A stretch of DNA of 11,136 nucleotides from Candidatus Aminicenantota bacterium (GCA_013139435.1 WTAW01000040.1:1-11136), one strand, 5' to 3'. Counted from the first letter of the stretch, positions 1-6,175 are shown. Translations and numbers: made by a program. The notes: generated by a model not told the origin, from the letters alone.

Positions 1-302
1 ATGGCAAGGAATGCACCCAGAGCCGCACCACCACTCATGCCAAGGGTGTAGGGTTCGACCAGAGGGTTCCGAAAAAGCACCTGGAAAGAAGCACCGACAA
101 GGGCCAGAGTTCCTCCAGCCAAAAGAGCCAGGATCACCCTGGGGATGCGTTGGAGCCAGAAGATATCACCATCTGTGTTGGATTCACCTTTAAGATAATC
201 CCATATATCTGTGGGATTCAAGGTTTCTGCACCGATCCACGGTGTAATGGTAGCCACAGCGAGGAATACGAGGCCATAAAGAACGATGGTTTTGCCCTTC
301 AT
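1..302 (-). CDS. FecCD/BtuC-type ABC transporter permease, N-terminal part
   Basis: Membrane permease subunit of an ABC importer for cobalamin or iron chelates. Only the first 100 residues are in the window; the gene continues off the left edge. The ATG at 302-300 overlaps the TGA of the ATPase gene (ATGA), which implies translational coupling. Residues 3-20 form a hydrophobic first membrane helix. Residues about 47-80 carry the family hallmark: RIPRVILALLAGG, then GASFQVLFRNPLVEPYTLG, then a Gly/Ala-rich stretch (MSGGAALGAFLA). This is the start of the coupling and translocation region of FecCD permeases. The family assignment is secure. The substrate is not, because BtuC, FecD/FepD and heme permeases share these motifs. 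Confidence 0.93.
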   Translation of the reverse strand, partial: MKGKTIVLYGLVFLAVATITPWIGAETLNPTDIWDYLKGESNTDGDIFWLQRIPRVILALLAGGTLALVGASFQVLFRNPLVEPYTLGMSGGAALGAFLA

Positions 303-1087
303 TCTTTATTCTCCATCACCAATTTTGGGAGGATCGTGGGCCTCCCCGTTTCTGGATGAAAACCCAAAAGGATATCTTCGCCGTAGACGGCTCGGACCGT
401 AGAAGCTGTAAGGACTTCGGCTGGCGGTCCGAAGACAACAGGCTCGCCTTCTGAAAGAACCATCAATCTGTCGCTGAAAAGGGATGCCAGATTGATATCG
501 TGGGTAACGACTGCTACTCCCATTCCGTCTCTAGAAAGACTCTGGAGAAGCCGGAAGAATTGGACTTGATGGCGGACATCCAGAGCGCTGGTTGGTTCGT
601 CAAGAAGCAAGATCTCTGGTTTCTGTGCGAGCACGGAAGCGAGAAAAGCACGTTTCTTCTCACCTCCTGATAAGCGGGAGAGAGGGCGATCTTTGAGTGA
701 AGTCATTTCTGTGAGATTCAGGCATTCTTGGACGATAGAGCAGTCGATGTTTTCGAGAGTCCCTAAGCCTTGGGTGTGAGGATAGCGGCCCATCCGGACA
801 ACCTCTTCGACCGTGAGATCGTAAAGGCTGGCAGTCTCCTGGGGTAGATATCCAAGGGACCTTGCTATAGAACGTCTCTTGAGCTTAAACAGGTTTTTTC
901 CGTTCAGCAGGATCGTTCCTTTGAGCGGTTTTATAACGCCGGATGCGATGCGCAGCAGAGTGCTTTTCCCAGAGCCGTTGGGGCCGATGATGCTGATGAT
1001 CTCACCGGAAAAGAGCTCGAGGGAGGGGATACGAAGGGTCCAATCTGATTCTGAAAACATATGCTGAATGCCTTTGAGCTCAAGCAT
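299..1087 (-). CDS. ABC transporter ATP-binding protein, cobalamin/iron-siderophore type (BtuD/FecE-like)
   Basis: Cytoplasmic ATPase that powers the importer encoded around it; 262 residues, typical of FecE/BtuD. All nucleotide-binding motifs are visible in order: Walker A GPNGSGKST (35-43), Q-loop Gln83 (YLPQE), signature LSGGE (139-143), Walker B ILLLDEPTSALD (159-170) and switch His196 (VVTHD). The open frame reaches up to 1159. I place the start at the ATG at 1087 because homologues begin at the equivalent of MLELKGI. A GAGGAA ribosome binding site lies eight bases upstream, and the longer version would add 24 unrelated residues inside the upstream gene. The ATG overlaps the end of the binding-protein gene by eight bases, and the stop overlaps the permease start. 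Nothing is missing or degraded. Confidence 0.95.
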   Translation of the reverse strand: MLELKGIQHMFSESDWTLRIPSLELFSGEIISIIGPNGSGKSTLLRIASGVIKPLKGTILLNGKNLFKLKRRSIARSLGYLPQETASLYDLTVEEVVRMGRYPHTQGLGTLENIDCSIVQECLNLTEMTSLKDRPLSRLSGGEKKRAFLASVLAQKPEILLLDEPTSALDVRHQVQFFRLLQSLSRDGMGVAVVTHDINLASLFSDRLMVLSEGEPVVFGPPAEVLTASTVRAVYGEDILLGFHPETGRPTILPKLVMENKE

Positions 1088-2027
1088 CGGATGTTCCTCG
1101 GAAGGCTTCAGGATGAAAAATTTTGGCGAAGCGACGAACGGTCTGGGCAATGCGCACACTCGGAATCAGAAGAAAATCCTCCGTGAGATAGTGGATATTT
1201 CCTGATTGAACTGCGGGAAGCATAGGGAACTGTAACCAATCTTTTTCAAGGAGTTTGAGCTTCTCCTCCGGGATCCCTCCTGGTAAGGCTTCTATGATGA
1301 CTTCGGGCTGGCGCTTGACGAGAGATTCCTTGGAAATCTGTGGATAAAGGCCAGTTGCATCCGAAAATATGTTTTCACCGCCTGCCACAGAAACAAGCTC
1401 ATGCAGGAACGTACCAGGCCCGGTTGTCATCAGGCCTGTGAGATCTCCCGGTGTGTGACCGAGAGTGAGAAAGACCTTTTTTGGAGGAAGATTGTGGATT
1501 CTGCCTTTTATTTCTTGAAGATCGGCTTTGATTTTTTGGATGAGAGCACTGGCATTTTTCTCAGCCCTAAGTGTCTGGCCGATCGTGTGAATGGCGGCCC
1601 AGATATCCTCCAGACTGTTGATCTCGATGGAAAGGAATCGGATCTTGTGTTCTCTGCAAAACCTGGCGAGGGATTCATTTTGCCCTTGGATAATCAAGAG
1701 ATCCGGCTGGAGAGAAGTGATCTTCTCTTTGTTCGGGTTGATCAATCCACCTATCCGAGGGATTGTCCGGACTTCGGGCGGGTACGTGCTGAAATCGCTG
1801 ATACCCACGACTCTCTCTCCAATTCCGAGCGCGAAAACGATCTCTGTCACACTCGGAGCGGCACAGATGATCCGCTTCGCTTCGACTGTTGTCCGACCAG
1901 ACTCAGATGGTGATATTTCCGATTCCTGATCTGTATTCTGAGTGCAAGCAGGCAGAATAAGACAAATAAAGCCGACAAGCAAACAAAATAGGGTAGGGAC
2001 AAAACATTTAGGTAATATATCTCTCAC
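1080..2027 (-). CDS. Substrate-binding lipoprotein of a cobalamin/iron-chelate ABC importer (BtuF/FecB-like)
   Basis: Envelope binding protein that delivers ligand to the downstream ATPase and permease; 315 residues. The N-terminus has a basic start, a hydrophobic segment (about 9-27) and a lipobox LPAC with Cys28, so it is probably a lipoprotein. A polar linker (29-50) follows, then a class III (helical-backbone) periplasmic-binding fold. Visible family features are APSVTEIVFALGIGERVVG (57-75), RIGGLINPNKEKI (91-103) and the second-lobe segments LTLGHTPG and TGPGTFLHELV. The start is a GTG at 2027-2025 with a modest TAGGT ribosome site; 28 residues to the lipobox Cys supports it. It is the first gene of a three-gene operon with the promoter at 2078-2106. 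I see no cobalamin riboswitch upstream, so vitamin B12 is possible but not favoured over iron chelates or heme. Confidence 0.9.
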   Translation of the reverse strand: MRDILPKCFVPTLFCLLVGFICLILPACTQNTDQESEISPSESGRTTVEAKRIICAAPSVTEIVFALGIGERVVGISDFSTYPPEVRTIPRIGGLINPNKEKITSLQPDLLIIQGQNESLARFCREHKIRFLSIEINSLEDIWAAIHTIGQTLRAEKNASALIQKIKADLQEIKGRIHNLPPKKVFLTLGHTPGDLTGLMTTGPGTFLHELVSVAGGENIFSDATGLYPQISKESLVKRQPEVIIEALPGGIPEEKLKLLEKDWLQFPMLPAVQSGNIHYLTEDFLLIPSVRIAQTVRRFAKIFHPEAFRGTSDA

Positions 2028-2077
2028 TTTTTACCTAGGAAAGTTCGAGAGGACCTTTCAGGCAGGTATTAAGGTTG

Positions 2078-2106
2078 ATTATTGCCCCAATATCCCTCTT
2101 TGTCAA
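2078..2106 (-). promoter_or_regulatory. Sigma70-type promoter of the ABC uptake operon
   Basis: On the minus strand a perfect -35 box TTGACA (2106-2101) is followed by a 17-base spacer and a -10 box AATAAT (2083-2078). Transcription would begin near 2071, giving a leader of about 44 bases before the GTG start at 2027. That leader is too short to hold a cobalamin riboswitch. Seen in sequence; activity is inferred. Confidence 0.7.
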
Positions 2107-2199
2107 GGGAGAGCTATGGGAGATGGTTTCGCTCCAGTCAGATTTTTCACACTGCCTCCCACCCAAAGAATTATTGTATCGGCTTTTTTTATGAATGAG

Positions 2200-2236
2200 G
2201 AGGCTACCGATCTTCTAGAGGAAAATCGGCAGCCTC
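2200..2236. repeat. Long imperfect inverted repeat (hairpin)
   Basis: GAGGCTACCGAT (2200-2211) pairs with ATCGGCAGCCTC (2225-2236): 11 of 12 base pairs around a 13-base loop. No T-run follows it on either strand, so it does not look like an intrinsic terminator. It lies about 95 bases upstream of the -35 box of the uptake-operon promoter. It could be a regulator-binding dyad or a structured element of a longer leftward transcript. Confidence 0.6.
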
Positions 2237-2428
2237 AAGGGGATGGATTAAATGATTAGGGGATCTATCTTAAATCCTTCAAAAAAAGGAGGGGTAAAAA
2301 GGAGGGATTTGCGTGTTGCGCGAACTCTGATTTTTCTCATTTTTGCCATTTCACTTATATATACGTGGAAAATGAAAAAAAAGTTGCTGTTTTTTACAAA
2401 TTCTTGGACAGTTTTGCCGAAAAAGTGA

Positions 2429-2462
2429 AAAAACCCAAGAAATGAAAAAAAAAAGGGTTTTT
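2429..2462. terminator. Possible bidirectional terminator-like hairpin
   Basis: AAAAACCC (2429-2436) pairs perfectly with GGGTTTTT (2455-2462) around an 18-base A-rich loop. Read leftwards, the stem ends in a run of six T. The GC part is only three pairs, so as a terminator it is weak. It lies about 135 bases downstream of the start site predicted for the orphan leftward promoter at 2603-2632, so it could end a short RNA. Confidence 0.3.
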
Positions 2463-2602
2463 ACAGAGAATTAATGTATGGTCGTTATGCCGATTTTTTC
2501 TTAAAAAAAGCAAATCTATATTTTAAGTTATTGATATAAAAAGGAGTAGAAAAAATCACTCGCGTTTCTTTTGGTTTTCTATCCTTTTGCCAAGCTTCAA
2601 AC

Positions 2603-2632
2603 ATTATACCACAGATTAAATTCCAATGTCAA
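2603..2632 (-). promoter_or_regulatory. Strong orphan sigma70-type promoter pointing left
   Basis: On the minus strand a perfect -35 TTGACA (2632-2627) and a perfect -10 TATAAT (2608-2603) are separated by 18 bases, with TGG just before the -10 (extended -10 type). The predicted start is near 2596. No credible gene lies between there and the uptake operon's own promoter around 2100. It may drive a non-coding RNA or give a second, roughly 570-base leader to the uptake operon. The boxes are seen; the function is inference. Confidence 0.6.
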
Positions 2633-2745
2633 CAAAAAAATAAAAAAACTTTATAATTCAAACTGAGAGCGATTTATAGCATGATTTTTCTCCTTAAAAG
2701 AGGTTTTTTTGCAATTTATTTCGACCAATGAAAATTCCGATTGTT

Positions 2746-2774
2746 TTGACTCTTTTTATCCATTTCTTTAGAAT
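2746..2774 (+). promoter_or_regulatory. Sigma70-type promoter of the decarboxylase
   Basis: A -35 box TTGACT (2746-2751), a 17-base spacer and a -10 box TAGAAT (2769-2774) precede the decarboxylase gene. The start site would be near 2781, giving a leader of about 130 bases. That leader contains the perfect palindrome at 2802-2818 and a 15-codon leader ORF at 2865-2912, so this gene has more upstream architecture than a simple promoter. Confidence 0.65.
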
Positions 2775-2801
2775 TGGCCATAGAACGAAGATGCCTATTA
2801 A

Positions 2802-2818
2802 ACCTGAATAATTCAGGT
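2802..2818. repeat. Perfect 17-base palindrome, copy 1 of the AATAATTCAGGT repeat
   Basis: ACCTGAATAATTCAGGT is a perfect palindrome with a one-base centre. Its right part, CTGAATAATTCAGGT, matches the copies at 4377 and 4634 at 14 of 15 positions and shares the 12-base core with the copy at 9873. The next bases, CAC, also match the 9873 copy. It lies in the untranslated leader predicted for the decarboxylase, about 20 bases after the start site. Confidence 0.8.
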
Positions 2819-2864
2819 CACAATGATTGGAACCGGTAGTCAAATCAAAGGAGAAGAGAATCAA

Positions 2865-2912
2865 ATGGACCAAGTGTCTATGATTATGAAGAGAAATTGG
2901 AAGGAGCGATGA
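2865..2912 (+). CDS. Candidate 15-codon leader ORF upstream of the decarboxylase
   Basis: ATG at 2865 opens a frame encoding MDQVSMIMKRNWKER and ends at TGA (2910-2912), one base before the decarboxylase ATG at 2914. An AAAGGAG ribosome site lies at 2847-2853, though its 11-base distance to the ATG is long. The last codons contain the AAGGAG that serves the decarboxylase, so a ribosome finishing the leader would sit on that site; this is the geometry of translational coupling. One Trp and two Arg codons near the end are compatible with ribosome-stalling control, but that is speculation. A chance ORF of this length is also plausible. Confidence 0.3.
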   Translation: MDQVSMIMKRNWKER

Positions 2913-2913
2913 A

Positions 2914-4341
2914 ATGGATAAAGAGACATTCCGGAAGTTCGGACATGAGTTTGTCGACTGGGTCGTGGATTACTTGGATTCGGTCGAAGACTACCCAGTG
3001 CGGGCCCAGATCAAACCTGGCGAGACACTCAACCGACTGCCCGACAGCGCCCCGTTGGTTGGGGAATCGATGGAGCACATCTTCAAGGATTTCCGGGAGA
3101 TCATCCTTCCGGGGATGACACACTGGCAGCACCCTTCTTGGTTCGCGTATTTCCCGGCTAATAACAGCCCCCCATCGATCCTCGCGGAGTTGTTGACAGC
3201 AGGGATGGGAGCCCAGTGTATGATATGGGAGACATCACCGGCCGCAGCTGAATTGGAAGAAAAAGTTCTGGAATGGCTGCGCCAAATGCTCGGCCTTCCC
3301 GAGGGAATGAATGGAGTTATCCAGGATACGGCGTCCACAACAACTTTGGTCGCCCTCCTTACAGCAAGGGAAAAGGCGACTGGCTTTAAATCCAACCGCA
3401 AAGGATTTCAGGAGAAACTTTTTGTGTATGTGTCTGAAGAAGCTCATTCCAGTGTGGAAAAGGGAGCAAAGATCGCCGGATACGGCACAGACAATATACG
3501 CCGGATCCCAGCGGACGAAAATTTTGCGATGATTCCTGCGCATCTGGAAGCGGCCATTGTTGCGGATAAAAAACGCAATTTGAAACCGGCGTGTGTGGTG
3601 GCCACTGTGGGGACGACCTCTTCTTCCGGGATAGATCCCCTAAAACCAATTGGCGAGATCTGCCGATCGTACGGACTGTATTTGCATGTAGATGCTGCGT
3701 ATGCTGGAACAGCCGCCATCCTGCCCGAAAAAAAATGGATGCTTGAGGGAGTGGAGCATGTGGACTCCTTCAACTTCAATCCCCATAAGTGGATGCTGAC
3801 AAATTTTGATTGTTCGGTGCATTTTGTGAAAGACCCGGGAAGCTTGATCAGGACATTCGAGATACACCCCGAGTATCTGAAGACAGATGTTGATGCGCTT
3901 GTCAAGAATTACCGCGATTGGGGCATCCAACTGGGGCGACGGTTCCGGGCGCTCAAACTCTGGTTCGTGATCAGGTCTTATGGCATCGAGGGACTCCAGA
4001 AGGTTGTGAGGAAACACATTCATCTGGCTGAGTTGTTCAAAGGATGGATTGAAGAGCATGAGTTATTCGAGATCGTGGCCCCGGTTCATCTGAGTTTAGT
4101 CTGTTTCCGGCTGAATGATAGCCGGAGCGAGGAGGAGTTGAATATCCTTAACAGAGAACTGATCGAGAGGATCAATCAGACTGGGAAGGTCTTGTTGACA
4201 CAGACAACGCTTAAGGGAAAATTTGTTCTGCGCATGGCGATCGGTTCGAGGACAACCGAGGAGCGTCACGTCCACCAGGCATGGGAAATCATCGTGAGCA
4301 TGGCTAAAGACATACTGGGGAAGAATAATGTAAATATTTGA
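2914..4341 (+). CDS. Group II PLP-dependent decarboxylase, aromatic-L-amino-acid decarboxylase type
   Basis: Cytoplasmic PLP enzyme that decarboxylates an amino acid, most likely an aromatic one (Tyr, Trp, Phe or DOPA), to the amine; 475 residues, normal for the family. Visible motifs: HPSWFAYFPANNSPPS (73-88), EEAHSSVEKGAKIAG (175-189) with His178 placed to stack on PLP, HVDAAYAG (258-265) with Asp260, NPHKW (289-293) with the PLP lysine Lys292, and LGRRFRALKLWFVIRSYG (340-357). Tyr321 in HPEYLK matches the loop tyrosine that true decarboxylases keep and aldehyde synthases lose, so decarboxylation is favoured. The start has an excellent AAGGAG site. It is the only large plus-strand gene here, has its own promoter and is flanked by copies of the same short repeat, which suggests independent acquisition. 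The exact substrate cannot be read from sequence. Confidence 0.92.
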   Translation: MDKETFRKFGHEFVDWVVDYLDSVEDYPVRAQIKPGETLNRLPDSAPLVGESMEHIFKDFREIILPGMTHWQHPSWFAYFPANNSPPSILAELLTAGMGAQCMIWETSPAAAELEEKVLEWLRQMLGLPEGMNGVIQDTASTTTLVALLTAREKATGFKSNRKGFQEKLFVYVSEEAHSSVEKGAKIAGYGTDNIRRIPADENFAMIPAHLEAAIVADKKRNLKPACVVATVGTTSSSGIDPLKPIGEICRSYGLYLHVDAAYAGTAAILPEKKWMLEGVEHVDSFNFNPHKWMLTNFDCSVHFVKDPGSLIRTFEIHPEYLKTDVDALVKNYRDWGIQLGRRFRALKLWFVIRSYGIEGLQKVVRKHIHLAELFKGWIEEHELFEIVAPVHLSLVCFRLNDSRSEEELNILNRELIERINQTGKVLLTQTTLKGKFVLRMAIGSRTTEERHVHQAWEIIVSMAKDILGKNNVNI

Positions 4342-4360
4342 TATTGTTTTTGTTGAACAA

Positions 4361-4391
4361 AGTATCGATATTTTTTATGAATAATTCAGGT
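4361..4391 (+). repeat. 31-base direct repeat, left copy (contains the AATAATTCAGGT core)
   Basis: This segment matches 4618-4648 at 30 of 31 positions; the only difference is T versus C at position 9. It reads AGTATCGATATTTTTT followed by ATGAATAATTCAGGT. The two copies are 257 bases apart in the same orientation. The last 15 bases are the dispersed repeat also seen at 2804-2818 and, less perfectly, at 9870-9884. Confidence 0.85.
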
Positions 4392-4437
4392 GGAAGATGG
4401 ATTATTCACGAGTTGAGGTTGCTGCAAAGGCAAGAAA

Positions 4438-4478
4438 GTGGCCCATGAAGCTGTAGTGAACTACCGCGAGTGGGCCAC
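4438..4478. repeat. Strong hairpin with nested stem inside the repeat patch
   Basis: GTGGCCCA (4438-4445) pairs perfectly with TGGGCCAC (4471-4478). A second stem is nested inside: GTAG (4453-4456) and CTAC (4461-4464) around a TGAA tetraloop. GTAGTGA recurs at 4491-4497. No T-run follows, so it is not an intrinsic terminator. Folded subterminal palindromes of this kind are typical of IS200/IS605-like ends and related miniature elements, and also of small structured RNAs. No transposase gene is present to decide. Confidence 0.65.
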
Positions 4479-4516
4479 AACGAAGACTTTGTAGTGAGAT
4501 CAGCTCGCCCGAAGGG

Positions 4517-4634
4517 TAAAAAATGTCGATTATAATAATGAGGTCTAGGAAAACGGAATTGTCAGATTAGTTTACCGGAAGAATAAAGTAATTATTGAAA
4601 TTGCTTCAGTTGTAATGAGTATCGACATTTTTTA
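4517..4634. repeat. 14-base perfect inverted repeat (TIR-like pair)
   Basis: TAAAAAATGTCGAT (4517-4530) is the exact reverse complement of ATCGACATTTTTTA (4621-4634), with 90 bases between. It also pairs with 4364-4377 at 13 of 14 positions. Two miniature elements are therefore conceivable: 4364-4530, which contains the strong hairpin, or 4517-4634, whose ends start and finish with TA. Which one is real, if either, cannot be decided from one copy. Confidence 0.6.
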
Positions 4635-4648
4635 TGAATAATTCAGGT
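4618..4648 (+). repeat. 31-base direct repeat, right copy, running into the 3' end of trmO
   Basis: Right partner of 4361-4391 (30 of 31 identical). Its last six bases overlap the minus-strand trmO gene and supply that gene's TGA stop (4645-4643) and the final Thr codon ACC (4648-4646). The repeat therefore forms part of the gene's end rather than merely lying beside it. Confidence 0.85.
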
Positions 4649-5110
4649 TAGATCGTGTTTCTCTAGGATGTGTTCAAGCCACCCAAGTCCGATGTTCTCT
4701 TTATTGTCCCTTGGTGTGTAAGGTTTGATGTCCAGAACAGGAGACCCTTCGAACATATCCAAACCCGAGACTTTCAGGGTGTTCTTGTTTCTTCCTTCAA
4801 GTTTGACGACTGTCATCCCAATGGGATTCGGCCGATGGGGGCTCCGTGTCGCAAAGATGCCTCTTTTTTTGCCGTCAAAGGGCGGATGGGCAAAAAGTTT
4901 TCTTTCCGAAGACTCATGGAACACAAAAATAAGGATGAGGTGCGAAAATCCGTCGATGTCGTCCAGACCCGCTTCAAAATTCCTGAACACTTCGATTTCT
5001 CCAAAGACATCGTCAAATCCGTGCGGGTCAAACCATTTCTTCCGGGGGATGTCTTCCCGGCTTTTAAAGGGTGAATGAATGATTCCTATAGGTTTAAAAT
5101 TGAATGGCAT
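4643..5110 (-). CDS. trmO: tRNA-Thr (adenine-37-N6) methyltransferase TrmO (YaeB/TsaA family)
   Basis: SAM-dependent enzyme that methylates N6 of t6A37 in threonine tRNAs, fine-tuning decoding; cytoplasmic. At 155 residues it is the single beta-barrel YaeB domain and lacks the extra C-terminal domain of the roughly 235-residue E. coli protein, as in many bacteria. The diagnostic motif GIFATRSPHRPNPIG (84-98) is intact. The N-terminal PIGIIHSPF (7-15) and the segment LDIKPYTPRDN (126-136) also fit. The ATG at 5110 has an AAGG site at a long spacing. It starts 33 bases after the aminotransferase stop, so it is probably the last gene of the operon. Its stop codon lies inside a dispersed repeat. 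Some archaeal-type homologues have other roles, but the bacterial motif set fits TrmO. Confidence 0.9.
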   Translation of the reverse strand: MPFNFKPIGIIHSPFKSREDIPRKKWFDPHGFDDVFGEIEVFRNFEAGLDDIDGFSHLILIFVFHESSERKLFAHPPFDGKKRGIFATRSPHRPNPIGMTVVKLEGRNKNTLKVSGLDMFEGSPVLDIKPYTPRDNKENIGLGWLEHILEKHDLT

Positions 5111-5143
5111 CGATTCTTACCTTTTTGAGGGTGATTTTTTCCG

Positions 5144-6109
5144 TTAGGCATAGACATAGGTCAGCCAGGTTCGGTATTCTTCGACCTCTCCCCTGACTAA
5201 GCGATGGAAGGTCTCTTGAATTTTATCGGTGAATTCTCCCTGCTTGCCGGAGCCGATGGTGTATTCCTTTTCAGAGGCTTTGCCGTTTGATCCGTCAGTG
5301 ACTTTCACGATCGGTGCGATCTCCACGGCAGTTCCGGAAAAAAAGGCCTCATCCGCTTGAAAAAATTCCTCCTTGGTGATTGGGCCTACTCTCGATTCGA
5401 TACCCATGTTGCTGGCAAACTGGAGGATGCTAGTGCGGGTGATTCCTTCGAGGATGGACTCGTTCATGTTGTTGGTTTTCAGAATGCCGTTTTTGACGAT
5501 AAAAATATTTTCGCCAGGCCCCTCTGCAATATTTCCTTCCATGTTCAAGTACACAGCCTCATCGAAACCTCTGGACCGGGCCTGCTGGCCGCCCAAAGTG
5601 GATAGGACATAGATTCCACCAAGCTTGGCCTTCATATCAAACTGGCTGTGGTGGATGCGCCTGTTCGGGAGGATATAGACAGAGAGCCCCTTTTCTGCCG
5701 CTTCTCCAAGGTAAGCCCCCCACTCCCAGGCAGCAATGGCCAGTTCAACGGCAAAATTTTTGGGTAGAAGCCCCAAGTTCCCGTAAGCGTAATAAAGGAG
5801 CGGTCGGATGTACGCCGAATCCAGTTGGTTTGCCTTTATGACGAGTTTTATGGCTTCTGCGATCTCTTCTTTTGTGTAGGGGATGTCCATGGAAAGAACT
5901 GAAGCTGAGTGAAAGAGCCTATCCAGATGTTCGGGAAGGCGAAAGACAGCGGGCCCATTAGCTGTGGGGTAGGCCCGGATTCCTTCAAAAACCGATGTCC
6001 CGTAGTGAAGGGCATGGCTCATAGGATGAATAGTGAGTGTCGGCCAGTCTAAGAGTTTTTCATTCTGCCAATATTTCTTAGCTTTGGGAAAGTGTGTGTT
6101 ATCAAACAT
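5144..6109 (-). CDS. ilvE: Branched-chain amino-acid aminotransferase (fold-type IV PLP enzyme)
   Basis: Transfers the amino group between glutamate and the 2-keto acids of Val, Leu and Ile; cytoplasmic, 321 residues. Family signposts: HYGTSVFEGIRAY (35-47), RPLLYYAYGNLG (102-113), MKAKLGGIYVLS (159-170) with the predicted PLP lysine Lys162, and the class IV signature around EAVYLNMEGNIAEGPGENIF (184-203), where Glu196 sits over the PLP ring. SGTAVEIAPI (258-267) and the C-terminal LVRGEVEEYRTWL complete the match. The start at 6109 has a strong AGGAGA site. A 66-base gap separates it from the DUF6125-like gene upstream and 33 bases from trmO. No clear separate promoter is visible in the gap, though a small CGCCG...CGGCG dyad is. 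D-amino-acid or 4-amino-4-deoxychorismate relatives are less likely given the motif set. Confidence 0.9.
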   Translation of the reverse strand: MFDNTHFPKAKKYWQNEKLLDWPTLTIHPMSHALHYGTSVFEGIRAYPTANGPAVFRLPEHLDRLFHSASVLSMDIPYTKEEIAEAIKLVIKANQLDSAYIRPLLYYAYGNLGLLPKNFAVELAIAAWEWGAYLGEAAEKGLSVYILPNRRIHHSQFDMKAKLGGIYVLSTLGGQQARSRGFDEAVYLNMEGNIAEGPGENIFIVKNGILKTNNMNESILEGITRTSILQFASNMGIESRVGPITKEEFFQADEAFFSGTAVEIAPIVKVTDGSNGKASEKEYTIGSGKQGEFTDKIQETFHRLVRGEVEEYRTWLTYVYA

Positions 6110-6175
6110 GTTTTCTCCTGGTAACTTCGCCGGTATTGATTTTTGAAGATTTCGGCGTTTTCTAAAATCATGGAA

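Larger units (their letters stand above)
2028..2913. other. Long A/T-rich intergenic region between divergent transcription units
   Basis: About 890 bases separate the leftward uptake operon from the rightward decarboxylase. I find no convincing protein gene apart from a 15-codon leader at the right end. The part from about 2260 to 2760 is visibly much richer in A and T than the coding DNA, with many runs of six to ten A or T. The region holds three promoter-like sequences (2078-2106 minus, 2603-2632 minus, 2746-2774 plus), a long hairpin (2200-2236), a T-rich hairpin (2429-2462), a second dyad (TTCTTGG 2401-2407 with CCAAGAA 2435-2441) and a perfect palindrome (2802-2818). Possible contents are a small RNA, a regulatory leader, or the remains of decayed or acquired DNA. 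Confidence 0.8.
4342..4642. other. Repeat-rich noncoding region between convergent genes
   Basis: About 300 bases lie between the convergent ends of the decarboxylase and trmO. There is no credible protein gene. The region consists of two near-identical 31-base repeats at its borders, a third inverted copy of the inner half, and a strong hairpin in the middle. TTTGTTGAACAAA just after the decarboxylase stop is a further small palindrome, and the T-run at 4371-4376 could contribute to weak termination. Overall it looks like a small non-autonomous mobile element or a cluster of dispersed repeats. Confidence 0.7.

Noticed and set aside
1088..1159. Longer start for the ABC ATPase (ATG at 1159)
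   Set aside because: The added 24 residues do not resemble the family N-terminus and lie within the upstream gene; the ATG at 1087 has a proper ribosome site.
1401..1913. 170-residue plus-strand open frame inside the binding-protein gene
   Set aside because: It is antisense to a gene with clear family motifs and has no recognisable domain.
1942..2259. 105-residue plus-strand open frame upstream of the uptake operon
   Set aside because: It starts antisense to the lipoprotein signal peptide, has no domain-like features, and crosses the promoter and hairpin.
2028..2260. Cobalamin riboswitch upstream of the BtuF-like gene
   Set aside because: I could not find the B12 box or the other conserved riboswitch segments on the minus strand, and the best promoter leaves a leader of only about 44 bases.
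2566..2605. Small minus-strand ORF beginning MFEAWQKDRKPKETR at the orphan promoter
   Set aside because: Its ATG overlaps the -10 box, so the transcript predicted from that promoter could not include it, and there is no ribosome site.
4361..4648. CRISPR array
   Set aside because: Only two same-strand repeats 257 bases apart, with no regular spacers and no cas genes.
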